From assembly GCF_003428645.1 (NCBI RefSeq), contig NZ_QVQH01000032.1, forward strand, positions 1-48,451: a stretch of DNA of 48,451 nt. Direction: 5' to 3'. Numbering within the stretch: position 1 is the stretch's first letter; the number at the start of each line of letters is the position of its first letter. Shown one piece after another: positions 38,380-46,558 of the stretch. Both the position numbers and the translations under genes were made by a program. The stretch comes from Geodermatophilus marinus. Lineage in GTDB: Bacteria > Actinomycetota > Actinomycetes > Mycobacteriales > Geodermatophilaceae. The notes below the pieces were generated by a model. It made no database searches. It was not told where the DNA came from and saw only the letters and a program-made list of their open reading frames with translations.

Positions 38380-38514
38380 CGGGCGGGGCCCTCGATCGCG
38401 CCGGCGGCCGGCCGGGGGTCCACGGTGGGCTCTTCTCGGTTGCACACGACCGGCCCCTACCCCGGGGCCCGCGCGCCCACGCGTCGTCCCCCGTCCCGGT
38501 GACGCAGCGCCCGG

Positions 38515-40389
38515 TCAGGCCGCCGCGCGGGCCTCCGCCGCGACGGCGAGCAGCTCGCGGGCGTGCGCGTGGCCGGTGTCGCTGTCGGCCAGGCCGGAGA
38601 GCATGCGGGCCAGCTCGCGCACGCGGTCCTCGCCGTCGACGGCGCGGATGTCGGTCGCGGTGACGCCCGCCCCGGCGTCCGGGGCCTTGTCGACGACCAG
38701 GTGGGTGTCGGCGAAGGCGGCGACCTGCGCCAGGTGGGTGACGACGACGACCTGGTGCCGGCGGGCCAGCCGGGCCAGCCGGCGGCCGATCTCCCCCGCG
38801 GCCTGCCCGCCCACCCCGGCGTCCACCTCGTCGAACACCATGACCGGCACCGGGTCGGCCCCGGCGAAGACCACCTCGATGGCGAGCATCACCCGGGAGA
38901 GCTCACCGCCGGAGGCGCCCTTGTGCACCGGGCGCGGCGGGGCGCCGGGGTGGGCGGACATCAGCAGTGCCACCTCGTCGACGCCCTCCGGGCCCGGGGC
39001 GGCCGGGTCGCTCTCGACCGAGAAGGAGACCTGCGCGCTCTTCATCGCCAGCCCGGCCAGCTCCCGGCCGACCTCCGCGGCGAAGCCGTCGGCCGCGGCC
39101 CGACGACCGGCCGAGACGCGGGCCCCGAGGTCGTCGACCTCGGCGCGGGCGGCTTCGCGCGCTCGCTCCAGGGCCTCGAGCGCCTCGTCGGAGACGTCGA
39201 GCTCCGCCAGCCGGCCCCGCGCGTCCTCGGCCCAGGCCAGCACCCCGGCCACCCCGTCGCCGGGGTCGGCGTACTTGCGCACCAGGGCGGTCAGCGCCGC
39301 CCGGCGGTCGAGCACCTCGGCCAGCCGCGCGGGGTCGGCGTCGAGGTCGGCGACGTAGCCGGCCAGCTGGGTGGCGACGTCGGAGACGACGGCCACCGCG
39401 TCGGCGAGGTCCTTGGCCAGCAGCACCAGGGCGGGGTCGTCGGAGCCGGCCAGCGCCCGCTCGGCGACGGCGAGAGCGGCACCGGCGTCCTGCGGGACCC
39501 CCTCGCCGCCCAGGTCGCCGGTGACGTCGCCGACCAGGGCCAGCCGGGCCTCGTCGGCGGCGGCCCGCAGGGCGTCGGCGTCGCCGAGCCGGCGGGCCTG
39601 GGCGTCGAGCTCGTCGTCCTCGCCCGGCTGCGGGGCGACCGCCTCGATCTCGGCCAGCCCGCTGCGCAGCACGTCGGCGGCCTGCGCCAGCTCCCGGGCC
39701 TGCCCCCGGCGGCGCTCGAGGTCGGCGCTGCGCTCCCGCCAGCGGGCGTGGGCCGTGCGGTAGGCCTCGAGCAGCGCCAGGTGCTCCGCCCCGGCGTAGC
39801 GGTCCAGCGCCCGCCGCTGCTCGGCGGGCCGGGACAGCCGCAGCTGGTCGCTCTGGCCGTGCACCGCCAGCAGGCCCTCGGCGAGCTCGGCCACCACGCC
39901 GACGGGCACGCTGCGGCCGCCGAGGTGGGCGCGGGAGCGGCCCTCGGCGCTGACCGTGCGGGCCAGGATGAGGCTGCCGTCGTCGTCGGGGTCGGCGCCG
40001 GCGTCGGCGGCCCGCTCCCAGACCGGGGAGTCGGCGGGCAGGGCGAGGCGGCCCTCGACGCCGGCGCGGCCGTTGGCGCGCACCCGCCCGGGGTCGGCCC
40101 GGCCGCCGAAGAGCAGGGTCAGGCCGGTCACGACCATGGTCTTGCCGGCCCCGGTCTCCCCGGTGACGACGGTGAGCCCGTCGCCGAGCTCCAGGGTGAC
40201 GTCGTCGATGGCCCCCAGCCCGCGGATGCGCAGCTCGGTCAGCCGGCCCCGCTCCTCCCCGGGCACCGCCGGCGGCGGCCGCTGCCCGGCCGGGACCAGC
40301 CCCCCCGACCCGGCGTCGGGGGCCGAGGCCTCCGGCGCCCGGCGGCCCGGCGCCCGGGTCCGCCCGGTCCGCTCACGCGTCGCCGCCAC
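38515..40389 (-). CDS. recN: DNA repair ATPase RecN
   Basis: SMC-like protein for double-strand break repair. About 624 residues: after a ~45-residue disordered lead, the ATPase head starts LTELRIRGLGAIDDVTLELG with Walker A VVTGETGAGKTMV near 80; coiled coils flank the middle; the C-terminal head has ASGGELSRVMLAIEVVF (signature motif) and VMVFDEVDAGVGGQAA (Walker B). GTG 40389 has GGGAGG 5 nt upstream; another GTG at 40395 is inside that site. The start overlaps the nadK stop by 17 nt, so it is coupled to nadK. Confidence 0.93.
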   Translation of the reverse strand: MAATRERTGRTRAPGRRAPEASAPDAGSGGLVPAGQRPPPAVPGEERGRLTELRIRGLGAIDDVTLELGDGLTVVTGETGAGKTMVVTGLTLLFGGRADPGRVRANGRAGVEGRLALPADSPVWERAADAGADPDDDGSLILARTVSAEGRSRAHLGGRSVPVGVVAELAEGLLAVHGQSDQLRLSRPAEQRRALDRYAGAEHLALLEAYRTAHARWRERSADLERRRGQARELAQAADVLRSGLAEIEAVAPQPGEDDELDAQARRLGDADALRAAADEARLALVGDVTGDLGGEGVPQDAGAALAVAERALAGSDDPALVLLAKDLADAVAVVSDVATQLAGYVADLDADPARLAEVLDRRAALTALVRKYADPGDGVAGVLAWAEDARGRLAELDVSDEALEALERAREAARAEVDDLGARVSAGRRAAADGFAAEVGRELAGLAMKSAQVSFSVESDPAAPGPEGVDEVALLMSAHPGAPPRPVHKGASGGELSRVMLAIEVVFAGADPVPVMVFDEVDAGVGGQAAGEIGRRLARLARRHQVVVVTHLAQVAAFADTHLVVDKAPDAGAGVTATDIRAVDGEDRVRELARMLSGLADSDTGHAHARELLAVAAEARAAA

Positions 40390-41437
40390 CGGCACCTCCC
40401 GTCCGCCCGTCGTGCGGGCTCCCCTCGCCCCGGGCGCCGCCGACGAGGGGGTCGATGCTGACCTCGTCCCGCATGAGCACGTTGCGGCTCGTCGACAGCT
40501 CGCGCCCGGGGTCGTGCGAGCGCTCGCGGAACCCGCGCACCGGCAGGCCGAACTTGGCCACCAGCCGGTCGCCGAACGTGGCCTGGTGGACGCGGGCGAT
40601 GCGCACCGGGCGGCCGGCCCGCCGCACGTCGACCCGGCCGCCCTCCGGCACGTCGAGCGCCCGCCGCCCGTCGGCCGACACCCGCGCGCGGTTGCCGTCG
40701 GCGGGGATGCCGACGCTGAGCACGGAGTCCGGCGAGGTCACCAGCGGCCGGGAGAACAGGGCGTGGGCGTTGGAGGGCACCATGAGCAGCGCCTCGACGT
40801 CGGGCCAGACCACCGGCCCGCCGGCGGAGAAGGCGTAGGCGGTCGAGCCAGTGGGGGTCGAGAACAGCACCCCGTCGCAGCCGAAGCTGGTCAGCGGCCG
40901 GCCGTCGATCGCGATGACGACGTCCAGGACCCGGGAGCGCTGGGACTTCTCCACCGAGACCTCGTTGAGCGCCCAGGTGCCGCCGACGACCGCGCCGGTC
41001 CGGTCGAGCACGTCGACCTCGATCGCCAGCCGCTTCTCCACGGCGTACTCGCACTGCTCGATCGCGGTCAGCGTCTCCTCCACCGCCTCGGGCTCGGTCT
41101 CGGCGAGGAAGCCGACCCGGCCGAGGTTGACGCCCATCAGCGCGGCGTTGCTGTACCGCGCCAGCTCCGCGGCCCGCAGGAAGGTGCCGTCGCCGCCGAA
41201 GACCATGACGATCTCGGCGCCGCGGGCGGCCTCGGAATCGGCCGCGACCACCTCCGCACCCTCGATCCCCAGCTCGGGGGCCTCGTCGTCCAGGAGCCGG
41301 ACGGTGATGCCGGCCCGCGCCAGCCGGGCGGCCGAGCTGCGGGCGAGCGCGACGATGTCGGCGCGGCCGGTGTGGACGGCGAGCAGGACGTGCCTGCTGC
41401 CGCTGGGCGGCCACACGCCGGGACCGGGTTGGCTCAC
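40373..41437 (-). CDS. nadK: NAD kinase
   Basis: Phosphorylates NAD to NADP. 354 residues with GGDGTFLRAAEL (catalytic GGDGT near 80), MGVNLGRVGFLAE near 100, ALNEVSVEK near 160 and STPTGSTAYAFSAGG near 195, all conserved. The last ~55 residues (from HDPGRELSTSR on) extend past the usual end as a flexible tail. Start GTG 41437 with an excellent site (GAGGAGG). In the tlyA-nadK-recN order known from other actinobacteria. Confidence 0.95.
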   Translation of the reverse strand: MSQPGPGVWPPSGSRHVLLAVHTGRADIVALARSSAARLARAGITVRLLDDEAPELGIEGAEVVAADSEAARGAEIVMVFGGDGTFLRAAELARYSNAALMGVNLGRVGFLAETEPEAVEETLTAIEQCEYAVEKRLAIEVDVLDRTGAVVGGTWALNEVSVEKSQRSRVLDVVIAIDGRPLTSFGCDGVLFSTPTGSTAYAFSAGGPVVWPDVEALLMVPSNAHALFSRPLVTSPDSVLSVGIPADGNRARVSADGRRALDVPEGGRVDVRRAGRPVRIARVHQATFGDRLVAKFGLPVRGFRERSHDPGRELSTSRNVLMRDEVSIDPLVGGARGEGSPHDGRTGGAGGGDA

Positions 41438-41462
41438 GGTGCCTCCTCGGGGCGGGGCGGGG

Positions 41463-42260
41463 TCACGACGGCCCCTCGGTGACGGCTCGGTGCACGTCCT
41501 CCGGGCGCGGCGGGCCGGCGTCCCGGCGCAGCCACAGGAAGTACTCGACGTTGCCGGCCGGCCCGGGCAGCGGGCTGGCGACCACGCCGGCGGTCCCCCA
41601 GCCCAGCCCCGCGGCGGCCCGGGCGACCTCGAGGACGGCGGCCTCGCGCGCGCCCGGGTCGCGGACGACCCCGCCGGAGCCCAGCCGGTCGCGGCCGACC
41701 TCGAACTGCGGCTTGACCATCGGCAGCAGGTCGGCGCCCTCGGTGGCGCAGCCGGTCAGGGCGGGGAGCACCAGCTCCAGCGAGATGAACGACAGGTCGG
41801 CGACGACGAGGTCGACCGGGCCCCCGGCCTGCTCGGGGGTGAGCGACCGGACGTTGGTCCGCTCCAGCACGCGCACCCGGTCGTCGGTGCGCAGCGACCA
41901 GGCCAGCTCGCCGTACCCGACGTCGACGGCCACGACCTCGCGGGCCCCCCGGCGCAGCAGCACCTCGGTGAACCCGCCGGTGGACGCCCCCGCGTCGAGC
42001 GCCCGCCGGCCCGCCACCTCGACGGGCAGGGCCGCCAGCGCGCCGAGCAGCTTGTGGGCCCCCCGCGACACCCAGGTGGGCTCGTCCGGGTCGGTGCGGA
42101 CGACGACCGGCGTGCCGGCGTCGACCCCGGTCGCGGGCTTGGTCGCGGCCCGCCCGGAGACCGCGACGCGGCCCTCGGCGATGAGGCTCACCGCGTGCTC
42201 GCGCGACCGGGCCAGGCCGCGGCGCACCAGCTCGGCGTCCAGGCGGCTGCGACGGACCAT
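41463..42260 (-). CDS. tlyA: TlyA-family rRNA 2'-O-methyltransferase
   Basis: 265 residues. S4 RNA-binding domain at 1-62 (RRSRLDAELVRRGLARSREH) followed by an FtsJ-like Rossmann methyltransferase: LDAGASTGGFTEVLLRRGA (SAM motif near 87), VVAVDVGYGELAW, and DLVVADLSFISLELVLPAL, with the K-D-K-type residues present (RGAHK, VVADLSF, MVKPQFE). In M. tuberculosis this enzyme methylates 16S C1409 and 23S C1920 and its activity sets capreomycin sensitivity. The ATG overlaps the small upstream gene by one base (TGATG). Confidence 0.94.
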   Translation of the reverse strand: MVRRSRLDAELVRRGLARSREHAVSLIAEGRVAVSGRAATKPATGVDAGTPVVVRTDPDEPTWVSRGAHKLLGALAALPVEVAGRRALDAGASTGGFTEVLLRRGAREVVAVDVGYGELAWSLRTDDRVRVLERTNVRSLTPEQAGGPVDLVVADLSFISLELVLPALTGCATEGADLLPMVKPQFEVGRDRLGSGGVVRDPGAREAAVLEVARAAAGLGWGTAGVVASPLPGPAGNVEYFLWLRRDAGPPRPEDVHRAVTEGPS

Positions 42261-42481
42261 CAGAGCTGGTCGATCGAGGCGAGCTCGCGCTGCAGCCGGG
42301 CGTGCTCGGCCTCGAGGACGGCGACGTGCTCGGCGACCGGCAGGTCCCCGAGGCCGGCGAGGGCCGGCGACGGCACCGTGCTGCCCGGCACCGTGCTGCC
42401 CGGCACCGTGCCGCCCGGTGCCGGGCCGCGCGGGGCCACCGGCGGGCCCGGGACCGGGCGGGGCCGGCTGGGCTCGGTCAT
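42260..42481 (-). CDS. Small conserved-position protein upstream of tlyA
   Basis: 73 residues. The N-terminal two-thirds are Pro/Gly/Ser/Thr-rich with three GSTVP-type units from a 15-nt repeat; the C-terminal ~28 residues (LPVAEHVAVLEAEHARLQRE) form an amphipathic helix or short coiled coil. It occupies the place of Rv1693, a ~58-residue protein between the HAD phosphatase and tlyA genes in M. tuberculosis. Translationally coupled to tlyA. Function unknown; the coiled coil suggests dimerisation. Confidence 0.7.
   Translation of the reverse strand: MTEPSRPRPVPGPPVAPRGPAPGGTVPGSTVPGSTVPSPALAGLGDLPVAEHVAVLEAEHARLQRELASIDQL
42371..42415. repeat. Three 15-nt repeats in the tlyA leader gene
   Basis: Three consecutive CGGCACCGTGCTGCC units (the third has one change), coding GSTVP in the minus-strand small protein. 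Same period as the arrays at xerD and the Nudix gene. Confidence 0.8.
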
Positions 42482-42611
42482 GGGGCTGGCCTCTCACGAA
42501 AGGGTTCCGGCGGGGCTGGGGCGACGGCGGGGGGACGGTGGCGGACGCGCCGGGCACCGCACCCCCGGCTCGCGAGGGTACCGGCCGGGGACGACGGCCA
42601 CGGGCCGCCGA

Positions 42612-42635
42612 GGCGGGGGCTACGGTTCCCCCGCC
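42612..42635. promoter_or_regulatory. Inverted repeat with a possible -10 upstream of the SCP2-like gene
   Basis: GGCGGGGG / CCCCCGCC around CTACGGTT. The loop contains TACGGT, a possible -10 box; the arrangement could be an operator or a leader hairpin. The 186-base divergent gap between the small protein gene and 42668 shows nothing else. Confidence 0.35.
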
Positions 42636-42667
42636 GGTGCACCGACGAACGAGGAGGTCTGCGGGCC

Positions 42668-43006
42668 GTGGCGACGACCGACGAGTGCCGGACCGCGCTG
42701 GAGTCGGTCCTGGGTGACCTGGCCGCCAAGCCGGCGGCGCGGGGACTGGACCGCAGCCTGTCCTGCCACCTGCCCGACCTGGGCGAGGTGTTCCGGGCCC
42801 GGCTGTCGCGCGGGGCCGTGCGCGACCTGCGCGCCGAGCCGGCGGCGGAGTCGCTGCAGAAGGCCGACATCCGGCTGACCATGGACAGCGACGACCTCGT
42901 CGCGCTGACCCGGGGCGAGCTGTCCTTCGGGCCGGCGTGGGCCTCGGGCCGGGTCAAGCTCGAGGCCGGGCTCCGCGACCTGCTGCGGCTGCGCGCCCTG
43001 CTCTGA
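42668..43006 (+). CDS. SCP2 sterol-carrier-like protein
   Basis: 112 residues. The pattern matches a small SCP-2/alkyl sulfatase C-terminal-like fold: RSLSCHLPDLGEVFRARLSR (strand pair), ADIRLTMDSDDLVALTRGEL near 66-85 and SFGPAWASGRVKLEAGLRDL near 86-105, the last being the usual 'A-x-G-x-hydrophobic' ending. These domains bind hydrophobic ligands in a tunnel. GTG 42668 is preceded by GAGGAGG at a 10-nt spacing. Ligand and partner are unknown; it ends 22 nt from the convergent HAD phosphatase gene. Confidence 0.75.
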   Translation: MATTDECRTALESVLGDLAAKPAARGLDRSLSCHLPDLGEVFRARLSRGAVRDLRAEPAAESLQKADIRLTMDSDDLVALTRGELSFGPAWASGRVKLEAGLRDLLRLRALL

Positions 43007-43028
43007 GCCGAGCCCGGGACCGGCCGGC

Positions 43029-44126
43029 TCACCGCCCCTCCAGCCCCCACCGGGCGAGGGCCGCGGCGGCCGCGGGACCGGCGGCCCGCGGGTGCGGCGC
43101 CGGGTCGCCCGGCGCGCGGTCCACCGCGAACCAGTGGGCGACGCAGAGGGCGCGCAACCCGTCGAGCCCGTCGTCCGGGGCCTCCCGGGGGGCCGCCGCC
43201 GGGTCGCCCTCCCCCGCCACCAGTTCCACCGCGCCGCCGGCGGCGCGCGCCGTCCACCGCCCGCACCGGTGGGCGCCGCCCTCGGCGGTCACCACGGCGG
43301 GGTGCGCCGCCAGCAGGCCCGCCGCGTCACCCGCCAGGAGGTCCGGCCGCTGGTGCGGGGGCGCGGCGAGCAGCCGGCGGGCGTCGGTGACACCGCTGAG
43401 CACGAGCAGGCTCGCCGCGCCGGCCCGCCGGGCCCCCTCGACGTCGGTGTCCAGGCGGTCGCCCACCACCAGCGGGAGGCGGGCACCGGTGCGCCGGACG
43501 CACTCGGCGTGCATCGCGGGGTCCGGCTTGCCCGTGACCAGCGGCGCGCGCCCGGTCACCGCGCTGACGACGTCGACGAGGGCCCCGTTGCCCGGCAGCG
43601 GGCCGCGCGGCGAGGGGATGGTGGCGTCGGCGTTGGTGGCGACGTGCTCCGCGCCGTTCCGGACGGCCACCACCGCCTCGGCCAGCTCCGCCCAGCCGAC
43701 GTCACGGCCGTAGCCCTGGACCACGGCCTCCGGCCGGTCGCCGGCGTCCCCGACGACGGTGAGCCCGGCCGCGGTCAGGGCGGCTGCCACGCCGGGCCCG
43801 CCGACGGCGAGCACCCGTGCCCCGCGTCCCAGCCGGTCGGCCACCACGGTCGCCGCCGCCTGGGAGCTGGTGATGACGTCGCCGGCGGACGCGGCCACCC
43901 CGAGCTCGCGCAGGTGGGCGGCCACCTCCTCGGGGGTCCGGGAGGCGTTGTTGGTGACGAAGCCCAGCCGCATGCCCGCCGCCGCGACCCGGGCCAGGGC
44001 GGCCGGCACCCCCGGGACGGCGTCCGGGCCCACGTAGACCACGCCGTCGAGGTCGAGCAGGGCGACGTCGAAGACGGCCGCCGGGGGGTGCGCGCAGCCC
44101 CCGGTCAGGGGCACGGGAGGGGTCAC
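43029..44126 (-). CDS. HAD-IIA phosphatase (NagD-like, Rv1692 type)
   Basis: 365 residues. HAD motif I in ALLDLDGVVYVG (near 23), motif II in LGFVTNNASRTPEE (near 54), the C2-cap GYGRDVGWAEL, motif III lysine in LVTGKPDPAMH (near 195) and motif IV in VVGDRLDTDVEGARRAG (near 216). Rv1692 of M. tuberculosis, in the same position, is a glycerol-3-phosphate phosphatase. A ~100-residue C-terminal extension (GGAHRCGRWTARAAGGAVEL ... LCVAHWFAVDRAPGDPAP) is present, as in the actinobacterial group. GTG 44126 overlaps the TPR gene stop by 4 nt. Confidence 0.92.
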   Translation of the reverse strand: MTPPVPLTGGCAHPPAAVFDVALLDLDGVVYVGPDAVPGVPAALARVAAAGMRLGFVTNNASRTPEEVAAHLRELGVAASAGDVITSSQAAATVVADRLGRGARVLAVGGPGVAAALTAAGLTVVGDAGDRPEAVVQGYGRDVGWAELAEAVVAVRNGAEHVATNADATIPSPRGPLPGNGALVDVVSAVTGRAPLVTGKPDPAMHAECVRRTGARLPLVVGDRLDTDVEGARRAGAASLLVLSGVTDARRLLAAPPHQRPDLLAGDAAGLLAAHPAVVTAEGGAHRCGRWTARAAGGAVELVAGEGDPAAAPREAPDDGLDGLRALCVAHWFAVDRAPGDPAPHPRAAGPAAAAALARWGLEGR

Positions 44127-44521
44127 GCCGACCCCGAGGAGCGGCGCGCGCGGACCCGGCGCAGCGCGCGTGCGTAGTCCCCCACGTCGGGGCGCATGGC
44201 CACCGCCAGGGCCAGGTGCTCGGCGGCGAGGTCGAGGTCCCCGGCCCGGCTGGCGGCCAGCCCCAGCCCGAACTGGGCGTAGTCGTCGGCGGGGTTGCCG
44301 CGGATCAGCCGGCTGAACGAGCCGATGGCCTCGTCGTAGCGGCCGGCGTCGAACTGCGCCCGGGCCAGCGCCTCCAGCAGGCTGCGCGAGCCGGGTTCCG
44401 CGGCGACGGCCCGGGACAGCAGGGTGGCGGCTGCGGCCGGGTCCCCGCCGGCCAGCAGCCGGAGGCCGCGCTGGTACCACTCGTAGACGTCCCCCTCCGG
44501 GGCACCCTCCTCGTCGGCCAC
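44123..44521 (-). CDS. Tetratricopeptide repeat protein
   Basis: 132 residues composed of three TPR-like helical hairpins: VYEWYQRGLRLLAGGDPAAA (10-29), SRSLLEALARAQFDAGRYDE (about 45-64) and DYAQFGLGLAASRAGDLDLA (about 80-99), each with the A/G and hydrophobic positions of the motif. An adaptor for protein contacts; coupled by a 4-nt overlap to the HAD phosphatase gene. GTG 44521 has GGAGGGGG close upstream; GTG 44560 is a possible earlier start that adds 13 residues. Confidence 0.85.
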   Translation of the reverse strand: MADEEGAPEGDVYEWYQRGLRLLAGGDPAAAATLLSRAVAAEPGSRSLLEALARAQFDAGRYDEAIGSFSRLIRGNPADDYAQFGLGLAASRAGDLDLAAEHLALAVAMRPDVGDYARALRRVRARRSSGSA

Positions 44522-44613
44522 TCCCGCCCCCTCCGGTCCCGTGGTCGGCGCTCGCGTCACCGCCCCGGGTGTCCGGCGCCCCCCGCCCGCGGCGGGGGTC
44601 GCCCGGACGCTCC

Positions 44614-44619
44614 TACGAT
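44614..44619 (+). promoter_or_regulatory. -10 box of the DUF1015 gene, probable leaderless start
   Basis: TACGAT, a near-perfect -10 hexamer, 7 nt before GTG 44627 with no ribosome binding site. Predicts a leaderless message. Confidence 0.5.
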
Positions 44620-44626
44620 CGCCCTC

Positions 44627-45925
44627 GTGTCCTCGTCGCCGGTGGGTCCCCCGCATCCCGCCCGGGACGGCCTGGAGGTGCGCCCCTTCCGGGCCCTGAC
44701 CTACCGCCGACGCGACCCCGGGCACCTCGCCCGGGTGAGTTCGCCAGCCTACGACCTGGTCACCCCGGAGGGCCGGGAGCGGCTGGTCGCCGCCGACCCG
44801 CACAACGTCGTGCGCCTCATCCTGCCCCTCGTGCCGCCCGTCCCCGGCTACGAGGCCGGCGCCGGAGGTGGGGTGGAGCAGGCAGCGGCCACGCTGCGGG
44901 CCTGGACCGCGGAGGAGGTCCTCGAGCGGGACCACGAGCCCGCGCTGTGGCTCTACGAGATGGCCCCCCCGGACGGGGCACCGGCGACGCTGGGCTGGCT
45001 GGGCGCGGTGGCGCTGCCCGAGGCGGGCTCGACGGCGGTGCTCCCGCACGAGGACACCTTCCCCCTGGCGGTCGAGGGCCGCCGGGCGCTGCTGGCCGCC
45101 ACCCGCACCGACCTGGAGCCGATCGTGCTGGCCCACGACCCGGAGGAGCAGGTCGAGGCCCTCGGCCGGAACGTCCGCAGCGCCGAGCCCGTCCTGCAGG
45201 TGGACGACGCCGACGGGGTCCGGCACCGGCTGTGGCGCGTCGTCGACCCCGCGGTCCTCGCCGCCGTGTCGGGCGGGCTGGCGCGCACGGCAGCCGTCAT
45301 CGCCGACGGTCACCACCGCTTCGCCGCGGCCTGCGCGTACGCCCGCGAGGGCGACGCCGGCCCGGAGCCGGCCGTGCTGGCGCTGCTCACACCCATGGGC
45401 CCGGGCGGGCTGCGGGTCGAGGGGATCCACCGCGTGGTCCCCGGGCTCGGCTTCGATGCGGCGGTGTCGGCGGCGGCGGCCGGCTTCGCGGTCACCGAGC
45501 TGCCGGTGGCGGACGTCGCCACCGCGGCCGCGCGGGAGCTCGCCGACCCCGGAGCACCGGGCCTGCTGGTGACCGACGGGACCCGGCTGGCCCGCCTGCA
45601 CCACCCGGCACCCGACGTGCGGGACGCGGTGCCCGCGGAGGCACCGGTGGCCTGGCGCGGGCTCGACGTGGTGCTCGCCCACCACGGGCTGCTGCGGCGG
45701 CTGTGGGGCCGGGGGGACGCCCCCGGGGAGCTGGTGATCGCCCACGACCTGCCCACCGCCCTCGCCGAGGCGCGGGCGCGGCGGGGGGTGGCCGTGCTGC
45801 TGCGCGGCCCCTCGCCCGCGGCGGTGGCCGCCGTGGCGCGTGCCGGAGCGCGGATGCCCCGCAAGTCGACGCTGTTCGTCCCCAAGCCCCGGACCGGCCT
45901 GGTGCTGCGCCCGCACGACGACTGA
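44627..45925 (+). CDS. DUF1015-family protein
   Basis: 432 residues. Family features: VRPFRALTYRR at 18-28, SSPAYDLVTPEGRERL at about 38-53, NVVRLILP, an HEDTFP motif near 140 and VIADGHHRFAAACAY near 224 (the conserved GHHR). DUF1015 proteins are widespread; some are annotated SerC-associated, but no reaction is firmly established. The frame is open upstream, but the GTG after a -10 box and the family start agree. Convergent with ssb, 52 nt gap. Confidence 0.9.
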   Translation: MSSSPVGPPHPARDGLEVRPFRALTYRRRDPGHLARVSSPAYDLVTPEGRERLVAADPHNVVRLILPLVPPVPGYEAGAGGGVEQAAATLRAWTAEEVLERDHEPALWLYEMAPPDGAPATLGWLGAVALPEAGSTAVLPHEDTFPLAVEGRRALLAATRTDLEPIVLAHDPEEQVEALGRNVRSAEPVLQVDDADGVRHRLWRVVDPAVLAAVSGGLARTAAVIADGHHRFAAACAYAREGDAGPEPAVLALLTPMGPGGLRVEGIHRVVPGLGFDAAVSAAAAGFAVTELPVADVATAAARELADPGAPGLLVTDGTRLARLHHPAPDVRDAVPAEAPVAWRGLDVVLAHHGLLRRLWGRGDAPGELVIAHDLPTALAEARARRGVAVLLRGPSPAAVAAVARAGARMPRKSTLFVPKPRTGLVLRPHDD

Positions 45926-45977
45926 CGGCGCCGCCGGCCCGGTGCCGGGCAGGGGTGCCGGCGTGGTGCCGCGGCCC

Positions 45978-46319
45978 TCACCCCGCGCTCGCCCGCAGCA
46001 CCTTGCGTCCCCGGAGGCAGTTGACCTCGCACACGGACGCGGTTCCCGAGGGCGTCCGCCAGAAGCGCCGCTGCAGGGCGCCCTGCACCTCCACGACGTC
46101 CCCGGCGACCCAGGCGGCGGCCCGGCGCTGCAGCGCCCGGTCGTAGGAGATGCACGTGAGGACGTCGACCGACTGGCCCCGGACACGCGGTTCCGGCCGG
46201 CGGACCACCAGCCGGAAGGTCACCAGCGCGTCCCCGCTGGGCAGGCTGCGGACCTCTGCCGGTGCGGACAGCCGGCCGCGGAGCACCACGTCGTTGCGGT
46301 CGATCACTGCGACGGTCAT
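45978..46319 (-). CDS. Short single-stranded DNA-binding protein paralogue
   Basis: 113 residues covering only the SSB OB-fold: NDVVLRGRLSAPAEVRSLPS at 9-28, ALVTFRLVVRRPEP, VDVLTCISYDRALQRRAAAW (conserved 'W/F-N-like' strand replaced by TCISYD) and GDVVEVQGALQRRFWRTPSG. The Gly/Gln-rich linker and acidic C-terminal tip that recruit repair and replication enzymes are absent, so this is probably not the essential SSB; a role in competence, recombination or plasmid-like DNA handling is possible. ATG 46319 chosen by fold. It lies alone between two unrelated genes. Confidence 0.85.
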   Translation of the reverse strand: MTVAVIDRNDVVLRGRLSAPAEVRSLPSGDALVTFRLVVRRPEPRVRGQSVDVLTCISYDRALQRRAAAWVAGDVVEVQGALQRRFWRTPSGTASVCEVNCLRGRKVLRASAG

Positions 46320-46419
46320 GCCCGAGAGCCTCGCCGCCGGGAGCCGCCCGCCCGGAGCGCGGCGCCCGCCTGTGGAACCGGCCGCTGCGTGTGGACACCG
46401 CGGCCGGTTCCGTCCCAGG

Positions 46420-46558
46420 TCAGTGCAGCGTGCTGTCGGGGTCGTCCCCGGGCCGGTCGACCTGCGGTTCCGCGTCGGAGCCGTCCTCACCGAGCAGCTC
46501 GGCCACCTCGGCCCCGACCTCCTCGTCGAACGTCGGCCGGTGACCCGGCCCGGCCCCC
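46420..46558 (-). other. Likely out-of-frame C-terminus of the TPR protein
   Basis: In the frame one base away from the upstream gene, the minus strand codes HRPTFDEEVGAEVAELLGED and then an acidic tail ending DDPDSTLH before a TGA at 46420. Deleting one base from the C5 run at 46554-46558 joins the two frames without a break. This looks like the true end of the gene; the in-frame end at 46487 is basic and low-complexity. Confidence 0.6.

Noticed and set aside
42302..42667. An N-terminal extension of the SCP2-like protein
   Set aside because: It is antisense to the tlyA leader gene; the ribosome binding site and fold support GTG 42668.
45926..45977. A terminator between the DUF1015 gene and ssb
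   Set aside because: Only GCCCGG/CCGGGC with a 2-nt loop is visible, too tight to form a convincing hairpin.
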